This document shows, in pieces, positions 36,725 to 50,079 of a stretch of 64,000 nt of DNA (position 1 is the stretch's first letter; each line of letters opens with the position of its first letter). Position numbers and translations under genes: made by a program. The notes under the pieces were generated by a model, which was not told where the DNA came from, made no database searches, and saw only the letters and a list, made by a program, of their open reading frames with translations. Location of the stretch: the NCBI GenBank assembly GCA_026954015.1, contig JAIXLP010000052.1, positions 4,232 through 68,231 of the forward strand. Reading direction: 5' to 3'. Source of the stretch: Burkholderiales bacterium (GTDB taxonomy: Bacteria > Pseudomonadota > Gammaproteobacteria > Burkholderiales > Burkholderiaceae_C).

Positions 36725-37629
36725 CACCAGCTCCCGCTCGCGCCGCCGCCGCCGAAATTGCCCCCGCCACCCGAGCTGAAGCCGCCCCCACCGCCCGAGC
36801 CGCCCCCCGAACCGAAGCCGCCGCCTCCGAAGCCCCCACCGCCCCAGCCGCCGCCGCGCGGCAGCCCCGGGCCGATCGCGCCGCCGATCAGCGCGAACAC
36901 GAACGCCCCCAGCGCCACGAGCACCGCAAGCAGCACCCCCAGCCCCAGCCAGAACGCCCCCACGCCCGCACCCGCTCCCAGCACGATGGCGCCGAGCTTG
37001 CGCCCGAAGATGCCGCGCAAGAGCGCGCTCGCGACCGGCACGAGGAAGGCCACGAGCACGATCACATCCGTCAAGTCCACGGGCGGGCCGGCGTTGCGCG
37101 CGGGGCGGCTCGCCGGCACAGGCGGCAGCGGCTCGCCGCGCACGCGCGCCGCGATCTGCGCCACCGCGCCCGAGAGGCCCGCGGCGTAGTCGCCACGGCG
37201 AAACGCGGGCGTGATCACGTCGTCGATGATGGCCTTGGCCGCCAGGTCGGGCACCGCGCCTTCGAGCGTCTTGGCCACCTCGATGCGCACGCGCCGGTCG
37301 TCCTTGGCGACGACGATCATGAGCCCGTCGCCCACGTCCCGGCGGCCGATCTTCCACGTGTTGCCGACGCGGTTGGCGTAGCCGAAGATGTCCTCGGGCG
37401 CGGTGCTGGGCACGATGAGCACCACCACCTGCGTGCCCTTCTCGCGCTCCAGCGCCGCCAGGTCGCCTTCCAGCGCCGCCGCCTGGGCGGCGCTCAGCGT
37501 CGCGGTCTGGTCGATCACGTGGCCGGTGAGCGGGGGCACCGGCAGCATGCCCTGCGCGTGCGCCGCACCCAGCAGCAGCGCTACTGCAAAGAGAGCTGCC
37601 AGCGCTTTACTGGCAAGCGCTAGAGGCAT
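36724..37629 (-). CDS. TPM-domain membrane protein with Gly-rich tail (YgcG-like)
   Basis: A 301-residue protein: signal peptide ending GAAHA, TPM domain (LTGHVIDQTATLSAAQAAAL; VVAKDDRRVRIEVAKTLEGA), a membrane segment pair (about residues 185-250), and a glycine/serine-rich tail with GGGGF-type repeats. This is the YgcG arrangement usually found with LemA, as here (16 bases downstream of lemA). Odd feature: the start codon and first 12 or so residues (MPLALASKALAA) are encoded by a copy of the dispersed repeat at 37586-37634, so the signal peptide N-terminus is repeat-derived. Function unknown. Confidence 0.83.
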   Translation of the reverse strand: MPLALASKALAALFAVALLLGAAHAQGMLPVPPLTGHVIDQTATLSAAQAAALEGDLAALEREKGTQVVVLIVPSTAPEDIFGYANRVGNTWKIGRRDVGDGLMIVVAKDDRRVRIEVAKTLEGAVPDLAAKAIIDDVITPAFRRGDYAAGLSGAVAQIAARVRGEPLPPVPASRPARNAGPPVDLTDVIVLVAFLVPVASALLRGIFGRKLGAIVLGAGAGVGAFWLGLGVLLAVLVALGAFVFALIGGAIGPGLPRGGGWGGGGFGGGGFGSGGGSGGGGGFSSGGGGNFGGGGASGSW

Positions 37630-37634
37630 ATTTT
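37586..37634 (+). repeat. Dispersed palindromic repeat, copy 7, forming a gene start
   Basis: Reads GAGAGCTGCCAGCGCTTTAC then TGGCAAGCGCTAGAGGCATATTTT. The minus-strand reading supplies ATG CCT CTA GCG CTT, the first codons of the TPM gene. Confidence 0.85.
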
Positions 37635-37644
37635 GCTCATGAAA

Positions 37645-38244
37645 TCAGCGCGTGCCGAAATCCACCTTGGGCGGCTGGCTGATCTGCGCCTCGTTGGCCA
37701 CGCTGAAGTTCGCCTTCGGCGCGTAGCCGAAGACCATGGCCGTGAGGTTGGTCGGGAAGCTGCGCACCAGCACGTTGTACTCCTGGACCGCGTCGATGTA
37801 GCGCCCGCGCGCCACGGCGATGCGGTTTTCGGTGCCTTCCAGCGCCACGCGCAGGTCGGCAAACGCCTTGTTGGCCTTCAGGTCGGGGTAGCGCTCCACC
37901 GTCACCATCAGGCGGCTGAGCGCGCTGGAGAGCTCGCCCTGCGCCGCCTGGAATTGCTGGAACGCCTGCGGGTTGTTCAGCAGCTCGGGCGTCACCTGGA
38001 TGCTCGTGGCCTTGGCACGCGCCGCTATCACCTTGGTGAGCGTCTCCTGCTCGAAGTTGGCCTCGCCCTTGACGGTGGCGACGAGGTTGTCGATGAGGTC
38101 GGCGCGGCGCTGGTACTGGTTGACCACCTCGCTCCAGGCCGACGTGGTCGATTCGTCGAGCTGCTGGAAGTCGTTGTAGCCGCAGCCGGTGAGCGAGAGC
38201 GCAAGCAGCAGCGGCAGGGCACGTTGCATCAGGCGGGTAAACAT
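37645..38244 (-). CDS. lemA: LemA family lipoprotein
   Basis: A 199-residue protein starting at ATG 38244 (MFTRLMQRALPLLLALSLTGCGYNDF), with a clear lipobox LTGC for lipid attachment. The remainder is the LemA helical domain (WSEVVNQYQRRADLIDNLV, the most conserved stretch, and VERYPDLKANKAFADLRVAL). An in-frame start 21 codons upstream would precede the signal and is rejected. It heads an operon with two TPM genes. The LemA role is unknown despite wide occurrence. Confidence 0.94.
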   Translation of the reverse strand: MFTRLMQRALPLLLALSLTGCGYNDFQQLDESTTSAWSEVVNQYQRRADLIDNLVATVKGEANFEQETLTKVIAARAKATSIQVTPELLNNPQAFQQFQAAQGELSSALSRLMVTVERYPDLKANKAFADLRVALEGTENRIAVARGRYIDAVQEYNVLVRSFPTNLTAMVFGYAPKANFSVANEAQISQPPKVDFGTR

Positions 38245-38278
38245 CGGGCAAGACTCCTGTGGGGATGGTGAAAGCGGA

Positions 38279-38791
38279 TCAACGCGCGAGCGCCTCGCGC
38301 GGCGCACCGGCGCTCCAGACGCGCCAGCGCAATTGCAGGCCCTCGGGCACGAACACGACGACGGGCAGCTTGCTGTTGTAGCGCAGCATGCGCGGTTCGG
38401 CCTGCACGAACGCGGGCTTTGCGCTGCCGGGCGGGCACATCATCAGGGTGGAGCGCACTTCGCCGCGGCTGTTGAGCACCCAGTAGGTGTAGCCCCAGCC
38501 GGGCACGTCGCGCGCCTGAAAGCGCCCGTCCATGCCGTGCGCGTTGCAGTCCACCGTCATCGCCTTGCCGCCGATGAGCTCGATCTGGTGCTCGGCCTCG
38601 TCGGCGAGCGCGGGCAGTTCGATCACGTAGCGTGCATGGCCCGCGAGCGTGGCGGGGAAGGCCTGGAGTTCCTGCGCGGCGGCGGGGTTGGAGGGGGTGG
38701 CGGCGGTCATCGGCAGCGGCGCGCAGGCGCTGAGCACCCCCACGAGCGTCAGCAGCGCGAGGTGCCGGCCCAGGCACATGCGTGCATTCAT
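38279..38791 (-). CDS. Ecotin-family serine protease inhibitor, lipoprotein form
   Basis: A 170-residue ecotin. Conserved features: [23 protein letters not shown], and [17 protein letters not shown] with RVWSA near the end. The disulfide cysteines correspond to Cys82 and Cys119. The reactive-site loop reads RSTLMMCP; aligned with the E. coli loop, P1 is Leu116 and P1' is Met117 instead of Met-Met, so chymotrypsin- or elastase-like targets are plausible. The N-terminus has a lipobox, GVLSAC, predicting attachment to a membrane, unlike soluble E. coli ecotin. The ATG overlaps the ispF stop (ATGA), placing it in the ispDF operon. Confidence 0.88.
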   Translation of the reverse strand: MNARMCLGRHLALLTLVGVLSACAPLPMTAATPSNPAAAQELQAFPATLAGHARYVIELPALADEAEHQIELIGGKAMTVDCNAHGMDGRFQARDVPGWGYTYWVLNSRGEVRSTLMMCPPGSAKPAFVQAEPRMLRYNSKLPVVVFVPEGLQLRWRVWSAGAPREALAR

Positions 38792-39318
38792 GGGCGCGAA
38801 TGTACCCGCCCTGCCCCGGCCAGCAGCGCGACCGCGCGCGCCTCGATGGCCAGGCCCTGCCCCACGGGGCCGAGGCGCTCGGCGGTCTTGGCCTTGACGC
38901 TGACCTGCGCGGCGTCCACCCCCAGCACCTGGGCAATGCCGGCGCGCATGGCGGGGATGTGCGCAGCCAGGCGCGGCGCCTGCGCGATGACGGTGGTGTC
39001 CACGTTCACGAGCGTCCAGCCCGCGTCGCGCACCGCGCGCAGGGCCTCGGCGAGCAGCACGCGCGAATCGGCGCCGTGCCAGCGCGCGTCGGTGTCGGGA
39101 AAGTGGCTGCCGATGTCGCCCAGCGCCGCCGCGCCCAGCAGCGCGTCGGTGATGGCGTGCAGCAGCACGTCGGCGTCCGAGTGGCCGAGCAGGCCGGCGC
39201 TGTGCGCAATCTGCACACCGCCGATCACGAGCCTGCGCCCCGGCACGAGCGCATGCACGTCCCAGCCTTCGCCGATGCGCAGCGCGGGCAATGCGGGCCG
39301 TGCGGGTGGCGCGGTCAT
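38788..39318 (-). CDS. ispF: 2-C-methyl-D-erythritol 2,4-cyclodiphosphate synthase
   Basis: Cyclises the CDP-methylerythritol phosphate intermediate in the MEP isoprenoid pathway, with release of CMP. The 176 residues hold the zinc-ligand motif GEGWDVHAL near residue 17, [23 protein letters not shown], and [10 protein letters not shown]; the C-terminal [11 protein letters not shown] is typical. It is slightly longer than the usual 158-160 residues because of a Pro/Ala-rich N-terminal lead ([14 protein letters not shown]). The start overlaps the ispD stop (ATGA). Confidence 0.96.
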   Translation of the reverse strand: MTAPPARPALPALRIGEGWDVHALVPGRRLVIGGVQIAHSAGLLGHSDADVLLHAITDALLGAAALGDIGSHFPDTDARWHGADSRVLLAEALRAVRDAGWTLVNVDTTVIAQAPRLAAHIPAMRAGIAQVLGVDAAQVSVKAKTAERLGPVGQGLAIEARAVALLAGAGRVHSRP

Positions 39319-40010
39319 GGCGCGCGCCGGGCCAGCCACTGGCCCGCGAGCTGAAAATCTTCGGGGTAGGTCACCTTGAAATTGTGCCTGCTGCCGCGCA
39401 CGAGCAGCGGCGCGTGGCCCGAGGCCTCCATCGCGCTCGCCTCGTCGGTGATGCCCGCAAAGCCGCTGGCCGCATGCGACTGCAGCGCCGCGTGCAGCGC
39501 GCCCAGGCGAAACATCTGCGGCGTCTGCGCGAGCCACTTGCCCTCGCGCGCGAGCGTGGCGCGCACACGGCCGCCCTGCTCGGCCTTGAGCGTGTCGGGC
39601 AGCGGCAGCGCGAGCAGCCCGCCCACGCCGTCGGGCAGGCAGGCGTCGATCAGCGCATCGACGAGCGCGGGCGTGACCAGGCAGCGCGCCGCGTCGTGCA
39701 CCAGCACCCAGTCCCGCGCGTGCGCGCCCGTGGCGAGCAGGTGCGCAAGGCCGTTGCACACGCTCTCGGCGCGCGTGGCGCCGCCGCAGTCGGCCAGCTC
39801 GTAGCCGTCGCCCGAAGCCAGCGTGCGCTCGCCCGGCGCCACGACGACGAGCACGCGCGTCAGGCGCGCGACGCGTGCCAGCGCCCCCAGCGTGTGCTCG
39901 ACCAGCATGCGGCCCGCCACGCGCTCGTACTGCTTGGGCCGCGCCGCGCCCGCGCGCAGGCCGCTGCCCGCGCACGGCACCAGCGCCAGCAGGCGGGGCG
40001 CTTCACGCAT
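39315..40010 (-). CDS. ispD: 2-C-methyl-D-erythritol 4-phosphate cytidylyltransferase
   Basis: Forms CDP-methylerythritol from CTP and methylerythritol phosphate in the MEP pathway. The 231 residues begin with the nucleotide-binding loop [18 protein letters not shown], have [13 protein letters not shown], the [11 protein letters not shown] metal-site stretch and the C-terminal [11 protein letters not shown]. It is translationally coupled to ispF and overlaps the upstream CoxL-like gene by eight bases, so the whole minus-strand group from 42.3 to 38.3 kb is probably one transcript. Confidence 0.96.
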   Translation of the reverse strand: MREAPRLLALVPCAGSGLRAGAARPKQYERVAGRMLVEHTLGALARVARLTRVLVVVAPGERTLASGDGYELADCGGATRAESVCNGLAHLLATGAHARDWVLVHDAARCLVTPALVDALIDACLPDGVGGLLALPLPDTLKAEQGGRVRATLAREGKWLAQTPQMFRLGALHAALQSHAASGFAGITDEASAMEASGHAPLLVRGSRHNFKVTYPEDFQLAGQWLARRAP

Positions 40011-42330
40011 GCAGCAGCTCCCACAGGCGCGCGGCCGTCACAGGCATCTGCAGGCGCGGCGCCGCATCCGCGCGCCCCGCGCGCGCAAGGGCGTCGGCGA
40101 TGGCGTTGACCACGCAGGGCGTGGCGCCTATGGTGCCAAGCTCGCCCACGCCCTTGACGCCCAGCAGATTGTTCTTGCAGGGCGTGGTTTCGTCCATTTC
40201 CATGCAAAAGTGCGCCGCAAAATCCTGCGCGCGCGGCGCGGTGTAGTCCATGAGGCTGCCGGTTACGAGCTGCCCCGTGTCGCCGTCGTACACGAGGCGC
40301 TCCATCAGCGCCTGCCCCGCGCCCTGCACCGCGCCGCCCACGAGCTGGCCACGCACGATGAGCGGGTTCACCACGCGGCCGATGTCGTTCACGCCGGTGT
40401 AGGCCACGAGCTGCACCACGCAGGTGGCCGGGTCGATCTCCACCTCGCAGACGTGCGCGCCGTTGGGCCAGGTGGGCCCGGCAACGGTGTGCGTGTGCTC
40501 CACGAGGATGTGCCCGCCCGCCTGCCGGCCCGCCAGGTCGAACAGGCCTATGGTGCGGTCGGTGCCGGCGACGGTGAAGCGCCCGGCCTCGTAGCGGATG
40601 TCGGGCTCGGCCACCTCCAGCTCGCTCGCGGCCAGGCGGCGGGCGCGCGCCAGCGCCTCGCTGCTGCCCGTGGCCATCGCCGAGCCGCCGGTGAAGAGCG
40701 AGCGCGAGCCCGCGGTGCCGAAGCCGTTGCCGCGGTCGGTATCGCCCAGCACCACGCGCACCTGCTCGATAGCCACACCGAACACGTCCACCACGAGCTG
40801 CGCGAGCGAGGTGGCAATGCCCTGCCCCATCTGGTTCACCGCCGAATAGACCTCGATCACGCCGCCCGCCTGCACGTCCACCGTCACGCGCTCTTCGAAC
40901 GCATTGCCGCCCGTCCATTCGAGGAAGGTGGCCAGGCCCAGGCCGCGCCACAGCCCGCGCGCCTTCGACTGCGCCGCGCGCGCCTCGAAGCCGTTCCAGT
41001 CGGCGAGCGCGAGCGCCTGCTCCATCACGTGCTCGAAGCGGCCGGTGTCGTAGGTCTGGCGCATCGGGTTGGTGTAGGGCATCTGCTCGGGGCGGATGAA
41101 GTTGCGCCGACGCAGCAGCACGCGGTCGATGCCGGTCTGGCGCGCGGCCTCGTCCATGAGGCGCTCGATGTTGAAGATCGCCTCGGGGCGGCCCGCGCCG
41201 CGGTAGGCGCCCGTGGGCGCCTGGTTGGTGAGCACCGCGCGAAAGTGAAAGTCGATCACCGGCACGTCGTACACGCTGGTCTGCACCCAGGGGCCGATCA
41301 GGAGCTGGATCGCGACGCCCGTCGCCAGCGCGTACGCGCCGACGTTGGCGTCCGAATGCACGCGCAGCGCAAGGATGCGCCCGTCCGCATCGAGCGCCAG
41401 TGCCGCATGCGCATGCAGGTCGCGCCCGTGCGTGGTCGAGAGGAACTCCTCGCCGCGCTCGCCCGCCCAGCGCACCGCGCCACCCGTGGCACGGGCCGCC
41501 CAGCCGATCACCGCATCCTCGGGGTACGAGCCGGTCTTCATGCCAAAGCCCCCGCCCACGTCGCCCACGCGCACGCGCACCGCCTCGGGGGCCAGGCCCA
41601 TGGCGCGCGCGACGTTCTCACGCACCGCCGTGGGCATTTGCGACGAGATGTGCATGTCCAGCCGCCCCGCGGCCGCGTCCCAGGCGGCGCGCACGCTGCG
41701 CGGCTCCAGCGTGAGCGCGGCCACGCGCTGGTGCACGAGTTCCAGCGCCACCACGTGCGCCGCGCGCGCGAACGCGGCCTGCGCCGCTGGCGCATCGCCG
41801 TGGCGCGCCTCGCAGGCGATGTTGTCGGGGGCCTGGGGCGTCACGGCTGCCCGCGCCTGCAGCGCCACCTCCAGCGTGGGCACGGCGGGCAGTTCCTCGT
41901 AGTCGACCTCGACCGCCTCGGCGGCATCGCGCGCCTGCTGCAGCGTGTCGGCCACCACCACCGCCACCGCCTCGCCGACGAAGCGCGCGGCGTCCACCGC
42001 CAGCGGATAACGCTCGGGCGTGGCGCAGGCGCTGCCGTCGGCGCGCTTGAACGGCGCACCGATGTGCATCGGCGGCACGCCCGCGGCGCGCAGGTCGGCA
42101 CCGTCATAGATGCCGCGCACGCCCGGCAGCGCCCGCGCGACGGCGGCGTCCACGCCCCGGATGCGCGCGTGCGCATGCGGCGAGCGCACGAACACCGCCC
42201 AGCCATCCGCGGGCCCGCCCAGGTCGTCCGCGTAGCGGCCCTGCCCCCGCAGCAGCGCGGCGTCTTCCAGGCGCTCGACGGCGCGGCCGCTGCCGAAGCG
42301 GGTGGTGATGGGGGTCGCTGCGTCTGTCAT
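40003..42330 (-). CDS. Molybdenum hydroxylase large subunit (CoxL-like, orphan)
   Basis: A 775-residue molybdopterin-binding subunit of the xanthine dehydrogenase / CO dehydrogenase superfamily. Domain a/b (RVEDAALLRGQGRYADDL-like start) is followed by cofactor stretches DVGGGFGMKTGSYPEDAV, GAYRGAGRPEAIF near residue 375, and the catalytic glutamate in GVKGVGELGTIGATP. The AYRGAGR form marks the type II CoxL-like group, which usually act on aldehydes or heterocycles rather than CO. No FAD (CoxM) or iron-sulfur (CoxS) subunit gene is adjacent: ispD lies downstream and mfd upstream. The partners must be elsewhere, or the protein is orphaned. Substrate unknown. Start ATG 42330. Confidence 0.87.
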   Translation of the reverse strand: MTDAATPITTRFGSGRAVERLEDAALLRGQGRYADDLGGPADGWAVFVRSPHAHARIRGVDAAVARALPGVRGIYDGADLRAAGVPPMHIGAPFKRADGSACATPERYPLAVDAARFVGEAVAVVVADTLQQARDAAEAVEVDYEELPAVPTLEVALQARAAVTPQAPDNIACEARHGDAPAAQAAFARAAHVVALELVHQRVAALTLEPRSVRAAWDAAAGRLDMHISSQMPTAVRENVARAMGLAPEAVRVRVGDVGGGFGMKTGSYPEDAVIGWAARATGGAVRWAGERGEEFLSTTHGRDLHAHAALALDADGRILALRVHSDANVGAYALATGVAIQLLIGPWVQTSVYDVPVIDFHFRAVLTNQAPTGAYRGAGRPEAIFNIERLMDEAARQTGIDRVLLRRRNFIRPEQMPYTNPMRQTYDTGRFEHVMEQALALADWNGFEARAAQSKARGLWRGLGLATFLEWTGGNAFEERVTVDVQAGGVIEVYSAVNQMGQGIATSLAQLVVDVFGVAIEQVRVVLGDTDRGNGFGTAGSRSLFTGGSAMATGSSEALARARRLAASELEVAEPDIRYEAGRFTVAGTDRTIGLFDLAGRQAGGHILVEHTHTVAGPTWPNGAHVCEVEIDPATCVVQLVAYTGVNDIGRVVNPLIVRGQLVGGAVQGAGQALMERLVYDGDTGQLVTGSLMDYTAPRAQDFAAHFCMEMDETTPCKNNLLGVKGVGELGTIGATPCVVNAIADALARAGRADAAPRLQMPVTAARLWELLHA

Positions 42331-42434
42331 GTCTGATCCCGGTTTGCGCCGGTCCGATACATACCGAAAGCAGGGACTATAGGCGAGCGCGCCGGCTCGT
42401 GCGCCCACTCGGGCATGGGCCCGAAGAATTCCTC

Positions 42435-42482
42435 TTTTGATAGCTTCTCGCGCTTGACAGACAAGAGCCAGAGCCGTTTTTT
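42435..42482 (+). repeat. Dispersed palindromic repeat, copy 8
   Basis: Reads TTTTGATAGCTTCTCGCGCT then TGACAGACAAGAGCCAGAGCCG, with a T-rich end. It lies in the 274-base region between the divergent CoxL-like gene and mfd. A further small hairpin (CGCCGCA/TGCGGCG, near 42529-42547) lies closer to mfd; I see no other feature there. Confidence 0.8.
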
Positions 42483-42604
42483 ACCCAAAAAACGCAGTGA
42501 CGCACCGACGCCTAAAATAGCGCCATACGCCGCACCGTATGCGGCGAGCCCGCCCCCCGCCTGTACCAGCCGGGGGGTTGCGTCGTTGTTCCACCCTGAG
42601 CCCC

Positions 42605-47175
<4,571 letters not shown>

Positions 47176-47218
47176 ACGCCCCTCGACGTCGCCGCCCCAT
47201 CGACCCAGCAGGATCACC

Positions 47219-48274
47219 ATGACCGCAGGCCACTTCACCAGGGACGACACCAACTTCTACAAGGGCGTGGCGATCCTGATGATCGCCATCCACAACTACT
47301 TCCACGCCCGCCAGGGGTTCCACATCGAGAACGAAATGACGTTCAGCCCGGACAACATCCGGCAATTCTGGGGCCACATCACTTCGCTCAACCTGGACGA
47401 CACCGTGGCCGCCTGGTTCAGCCTGCTCGGGCACTACGGCGTGCAGTTGTTCATCTTCTTCAGCGCCTACGGGCTGTCGATCCAATACGCCAGGCACCAG
47501 GGATCGGACTTCGCGTTCGTCGGCCACCGGCTGAAGAAAATCTATTTCCTGATGTTGTTCGGCATCGTCGTCGCGCTGATCTTCACATACGCGCCGTTCA
47601 ACGACCGGCCCGGCGTGCTCTGGGTCACCCGCGACACCCTGCTGCTCGGCAGCACCCTGAACGCCTTCTCGCGCGCGCACATCTATGGCCTCTTCAAGGG
47701 GCCATTCTGGTTCTTCGGACTCATCATTCAGGTGTACGTGCTGTTTCCATGGATCTACCGGTACGCCACCTCAGGCGGCCGACGCACCATGGCCTTGGGG
47801 TTCGCGATTGCGTATGCCGCGCTTTACGCGGGCTACTACCTCGGGTTGGGCACGAGCATCAACGTGATGGGTTCCGTCATCGGCCACGCGCCGGAGGTGT
47901 TGCTCGGCATTGCGCTTGCGCGTTACGGCGTCCCGAAACTATCCAGCCTGCACGCACTACCACTCGCCGCGCTGTTCATCGCCTCCCAAATCTGGGAGTG
48001 GGCCTACGTCCTGAGCTTCGCGTGCGTCACGCTGCTTTTGATCTGGATCGCCGAGTCGATCAAGCCGCATCTGAACGACACGGCCAAGCGTACGCTGATC
48101 TACACCGGCAAGATTTCCATGATCATCTTCGTCGTCAACGCCTGTGTGCGTGATCTGCGCTATTTCGACAGCCATACGCTTGCAATGCTGCCCATCTACC
48201 TGCCCGTGCTGGGCATCGCCAGCATCGTGCTGTGGAAGATTTACGAATTTCTGACCGCACACCTCAAGATATGA
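47219..48274 (+). CDS. Membrane acyltransferase (acyltransferase-3 family)
   Basis: A 351-residue integral membrane protein with about ten hydrophobic segments. The N-terminus KGVAILMIAIHNYFHAR contains the His seen in acyltransferase-3 (OafA/OpgC/NodX-like) enzymes, and HYGVQLFIFFSAYGLSIQYA matches their second conserved segment. These enzymes O-acetylate or otherwise acylate surface sugars such as lipopolysaccharide O-antigen or periplasmic glucans. Base composition starts to fall below that of neighbouring genes here and continues in the next gene, suggesting joint acquisition. It faces the next gene convergently. Confidence 0.8.
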   Translation: MTAGHFTRDDTNFYKGVAILMIAIHNYFHARQGFHIENEMTFSPDNIRQFWGHITSLNLDDTVAAWFSLLGHYGVQLFIFFSAYGLSIQYARHQGSDFAFVGHRLKKIYFLMLFGIVVALIFTYAPFNDRPGVLWVTRDTLLLGSTLNAFSRAHIYGLFKGPFWFFGLIIQVYVLFPWIYRYATSGGRRTMALGFAIAYAALYAGYYLGLGTSINVMGSVIGHAPEVLLGIALARYGVPKLSSLHALPLAALFIASQIWEWAYVLSFACVTLLLIWIAESIKPHLNDTAKRTLIYTGKISMIIFVVNACVRDLRYFDSHTLAMLPIYLPVLGIASIVLWKIYEFLTAHLKI

Positions 48275-48311
48275 CGTCGGCTGCGCAGGACGCGCCAACG
48301 GAACATCGCGA

Positions 48312-49892
48312 TCACCCGGACGATTTCTTGAGATAGCCCCTCATGTCAAGGGGCGGGTCCGATGGAAGCGCCTCAAGCTTTGCCTTCTGACCGTAGTCGT
48401 CATCCGCGGTATCCGAAAACAGATCGTACTGAGGTGCAGTCTGCTTCGTCTCGATACCCATCCAGTTGGCAATACCGTCGACGAAATTCAGCGGGGATTT
48501 GTAGCGCTTGATCACTTTTCTGGCCGTGTCGTCGCTGGACACCTTGAACAGCGGAATCTGGTACTGTTGCCGCACGTCGGTATGCACCATCTGTACGCGA
48601 CCATCGACCTCTACCCGAGAATCCCCATGGTCCGAGAAATAGATCATGGAATACGTCATCGTGCTGCGCTCCGTGAATGCGTCCAACGCGTGCTTCACAT
48701 CCGACAAAAGTTGGTCTGTTTTTTCCAGCGTAGCCAGGTAGCACCCTACGTCGGTGAATTTTTCATCGGCCGGTTGGTACCGATTTCTGTACCCAAAAAG
48801 TCGATCGCACGCAATTGCGTGAGACCCAGCGAGATGAAGGACTATCAATTTTTTCTTTCTTGAAATGCTTGCCAATTGTTGCTGGAACAACGGCAACAGA
48901 AGGTCGTCATCCGCGTTGGAGGAAGCAAAATTCGCATTTCTTAGAAAGTGCTTCACTGCACTACGTTCCGCTATGGCAGATACGGGTGTATCGTATTTGC
49001 CCAACCGCCCCTGATTCGACAGCCAGACAGTATCGAACCCAGCGTCATTCGCAAGATTCACGAACGATAAGTCATAATTCGGCGTCCATTTCTCCTTGTT
49101 CGGGTACGTCAGCATCAATTTCAGCGACGACACCGTATTCATGCCCGCCGAGAGCAATCCATCCACCAGCACGCCATTCGAGGTGCTCATGAACGGCGTA
49201 TTCTCGATCGGGTAACCGTAGGCGCCCATATAGTCCCGGCGTGCGCTTTCGCCGATGACGAGCACGTAGACGTCGTACTTCGGATGCACCTGTGTCACGG
49301 TCCAACCACTCTTCTGCGCCAGCCGTCCAAGCTCCTGGATTTCGGAATACGTCTGGCGCACTGCGTCGATGGTTTCTCGTGGCAACTGGTACTGCGCCAG
49401 CGACATCAGCGCGACGAGCACGAGGGCGATCAACGCCGTCCGGTTGCGCGCAATGTGCAGGTTGTAGCGCACCGCAATGAACCTGAAAGCCACGAGCGCG
49501 GGCACCATGGCGGCAGCCTGCCACAGGCTGTGCGTGCTCAGGCTGTGCAAGAACTCCCGGCTTTCCGCCACATTCGTGGCGATCAACGAGGCAAAGTAGT
49601 TGTAGTTCATCGCCCCGTACGACTTCGCCACCGGCAGGTAGATCGCGTGCAGCATGACGTAGGGGAGCGCCAGCAGCCAGAACGCCTTTTTGGACAAATC
49701 CAGGATGATCAATACCAATGCCACCCGCAAGATGTTCTTGATATCGATCTGCGCCACCGCAGCCTCAAGCATCGAAATCGACAGGAAATACAGCAACCCG
49801 AAGCTGACCAGCAGCAAGATACCCTTCCACACGGTCTCGCGGTGGGTGTATTTACCTGTTGCCTGGCCTGTTTTGTCTTTCATTCGCGCCAT
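48312..49892 (-). CDS. EptA-like phosphoethanolamine transferase
   Basis: A 526-residue membrane enzyme with an N-terminal hydrophobic domain (about five segments, residues 19-180) and a periplasmic alkaline-phosphatase-fold domain. Metal and nucleophile features: VIGESARRDYMGAYGYP, GMNTVSSLKLML (a threonine in the nucleophile position), HLAGSHAIACDRLFG and FSDHGDSRVE. Such enzymes transfer phosphoethanolamine to lipid A or other envelope sugars and can raise polymyxin resistance; the exact acceptor is not shown. Start ATG 49892 (MARMKDKTG); 49883 is possible. The coding sequence is unusually AT-rich for this window: only 22 of 60 bases in 48841-48900 are G or C. Confidence 0.85.
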   Translation of the reverse strand: MARMKDKTGQATGKYTHRETVWKGILLLVSFGLLYFLSISMLEAAVAQIDIKNILRVALVLIILDLSKKAFWLLALPYVMLHAIYLPVAKSYGAMNYNYFASLIATNVAESREFLHSLSTHSLWQAAAMVPALVAFRFIAVRYNLHIARNRTALIALVLVALMSLAQYQLPRETIDAVRQTYSEIQELGRLAQKSGWTVTQVHPKYDVYVLVIGESARRDYMGAYGYPIENTPFMSTSNGVLVDGLLSAGMNTVSSLKLMLTYPNKEKWTPNYDLSFVNLANDAGFDTVWLSNQGRLGKYDTPVSAIAERSAVKHFLRNANFASSNADDDLLLPLFQQQLASISRKKKLIVLHLAGSHAIACDRLFGYRNRYQPADEKFTDVGCYLATLEKTDQLLSDVKHALDAFTERSTMTYSMIYFSDHGDSRVEVDGRVQMVHTDVRQQYQIPLFKVSSDDTARKVIKRYKSPLNFVDGIANWMGIETKQTAPQYDLFSDTADDDYGQKAKLEALPSDPPLDMRGYLKKSSG

Positions 49893-50079
49893 GTTTTTAC
49901 ATATCCGTTTTGTCAATGGACCCGGCTCGCGCCTGAAATCGGGCGCGCATCCTGAAGGTTCAAGCACCTGACGAATTGCACGGCTCTTCCGACGCACCGA
50001 AGGGCATCAACCCGCCGCGCCCGCAATGGCCGCTGCGGTAGACTGGCCGCTCTCATTTTTTTCCTGGTCACGCCTGCCC

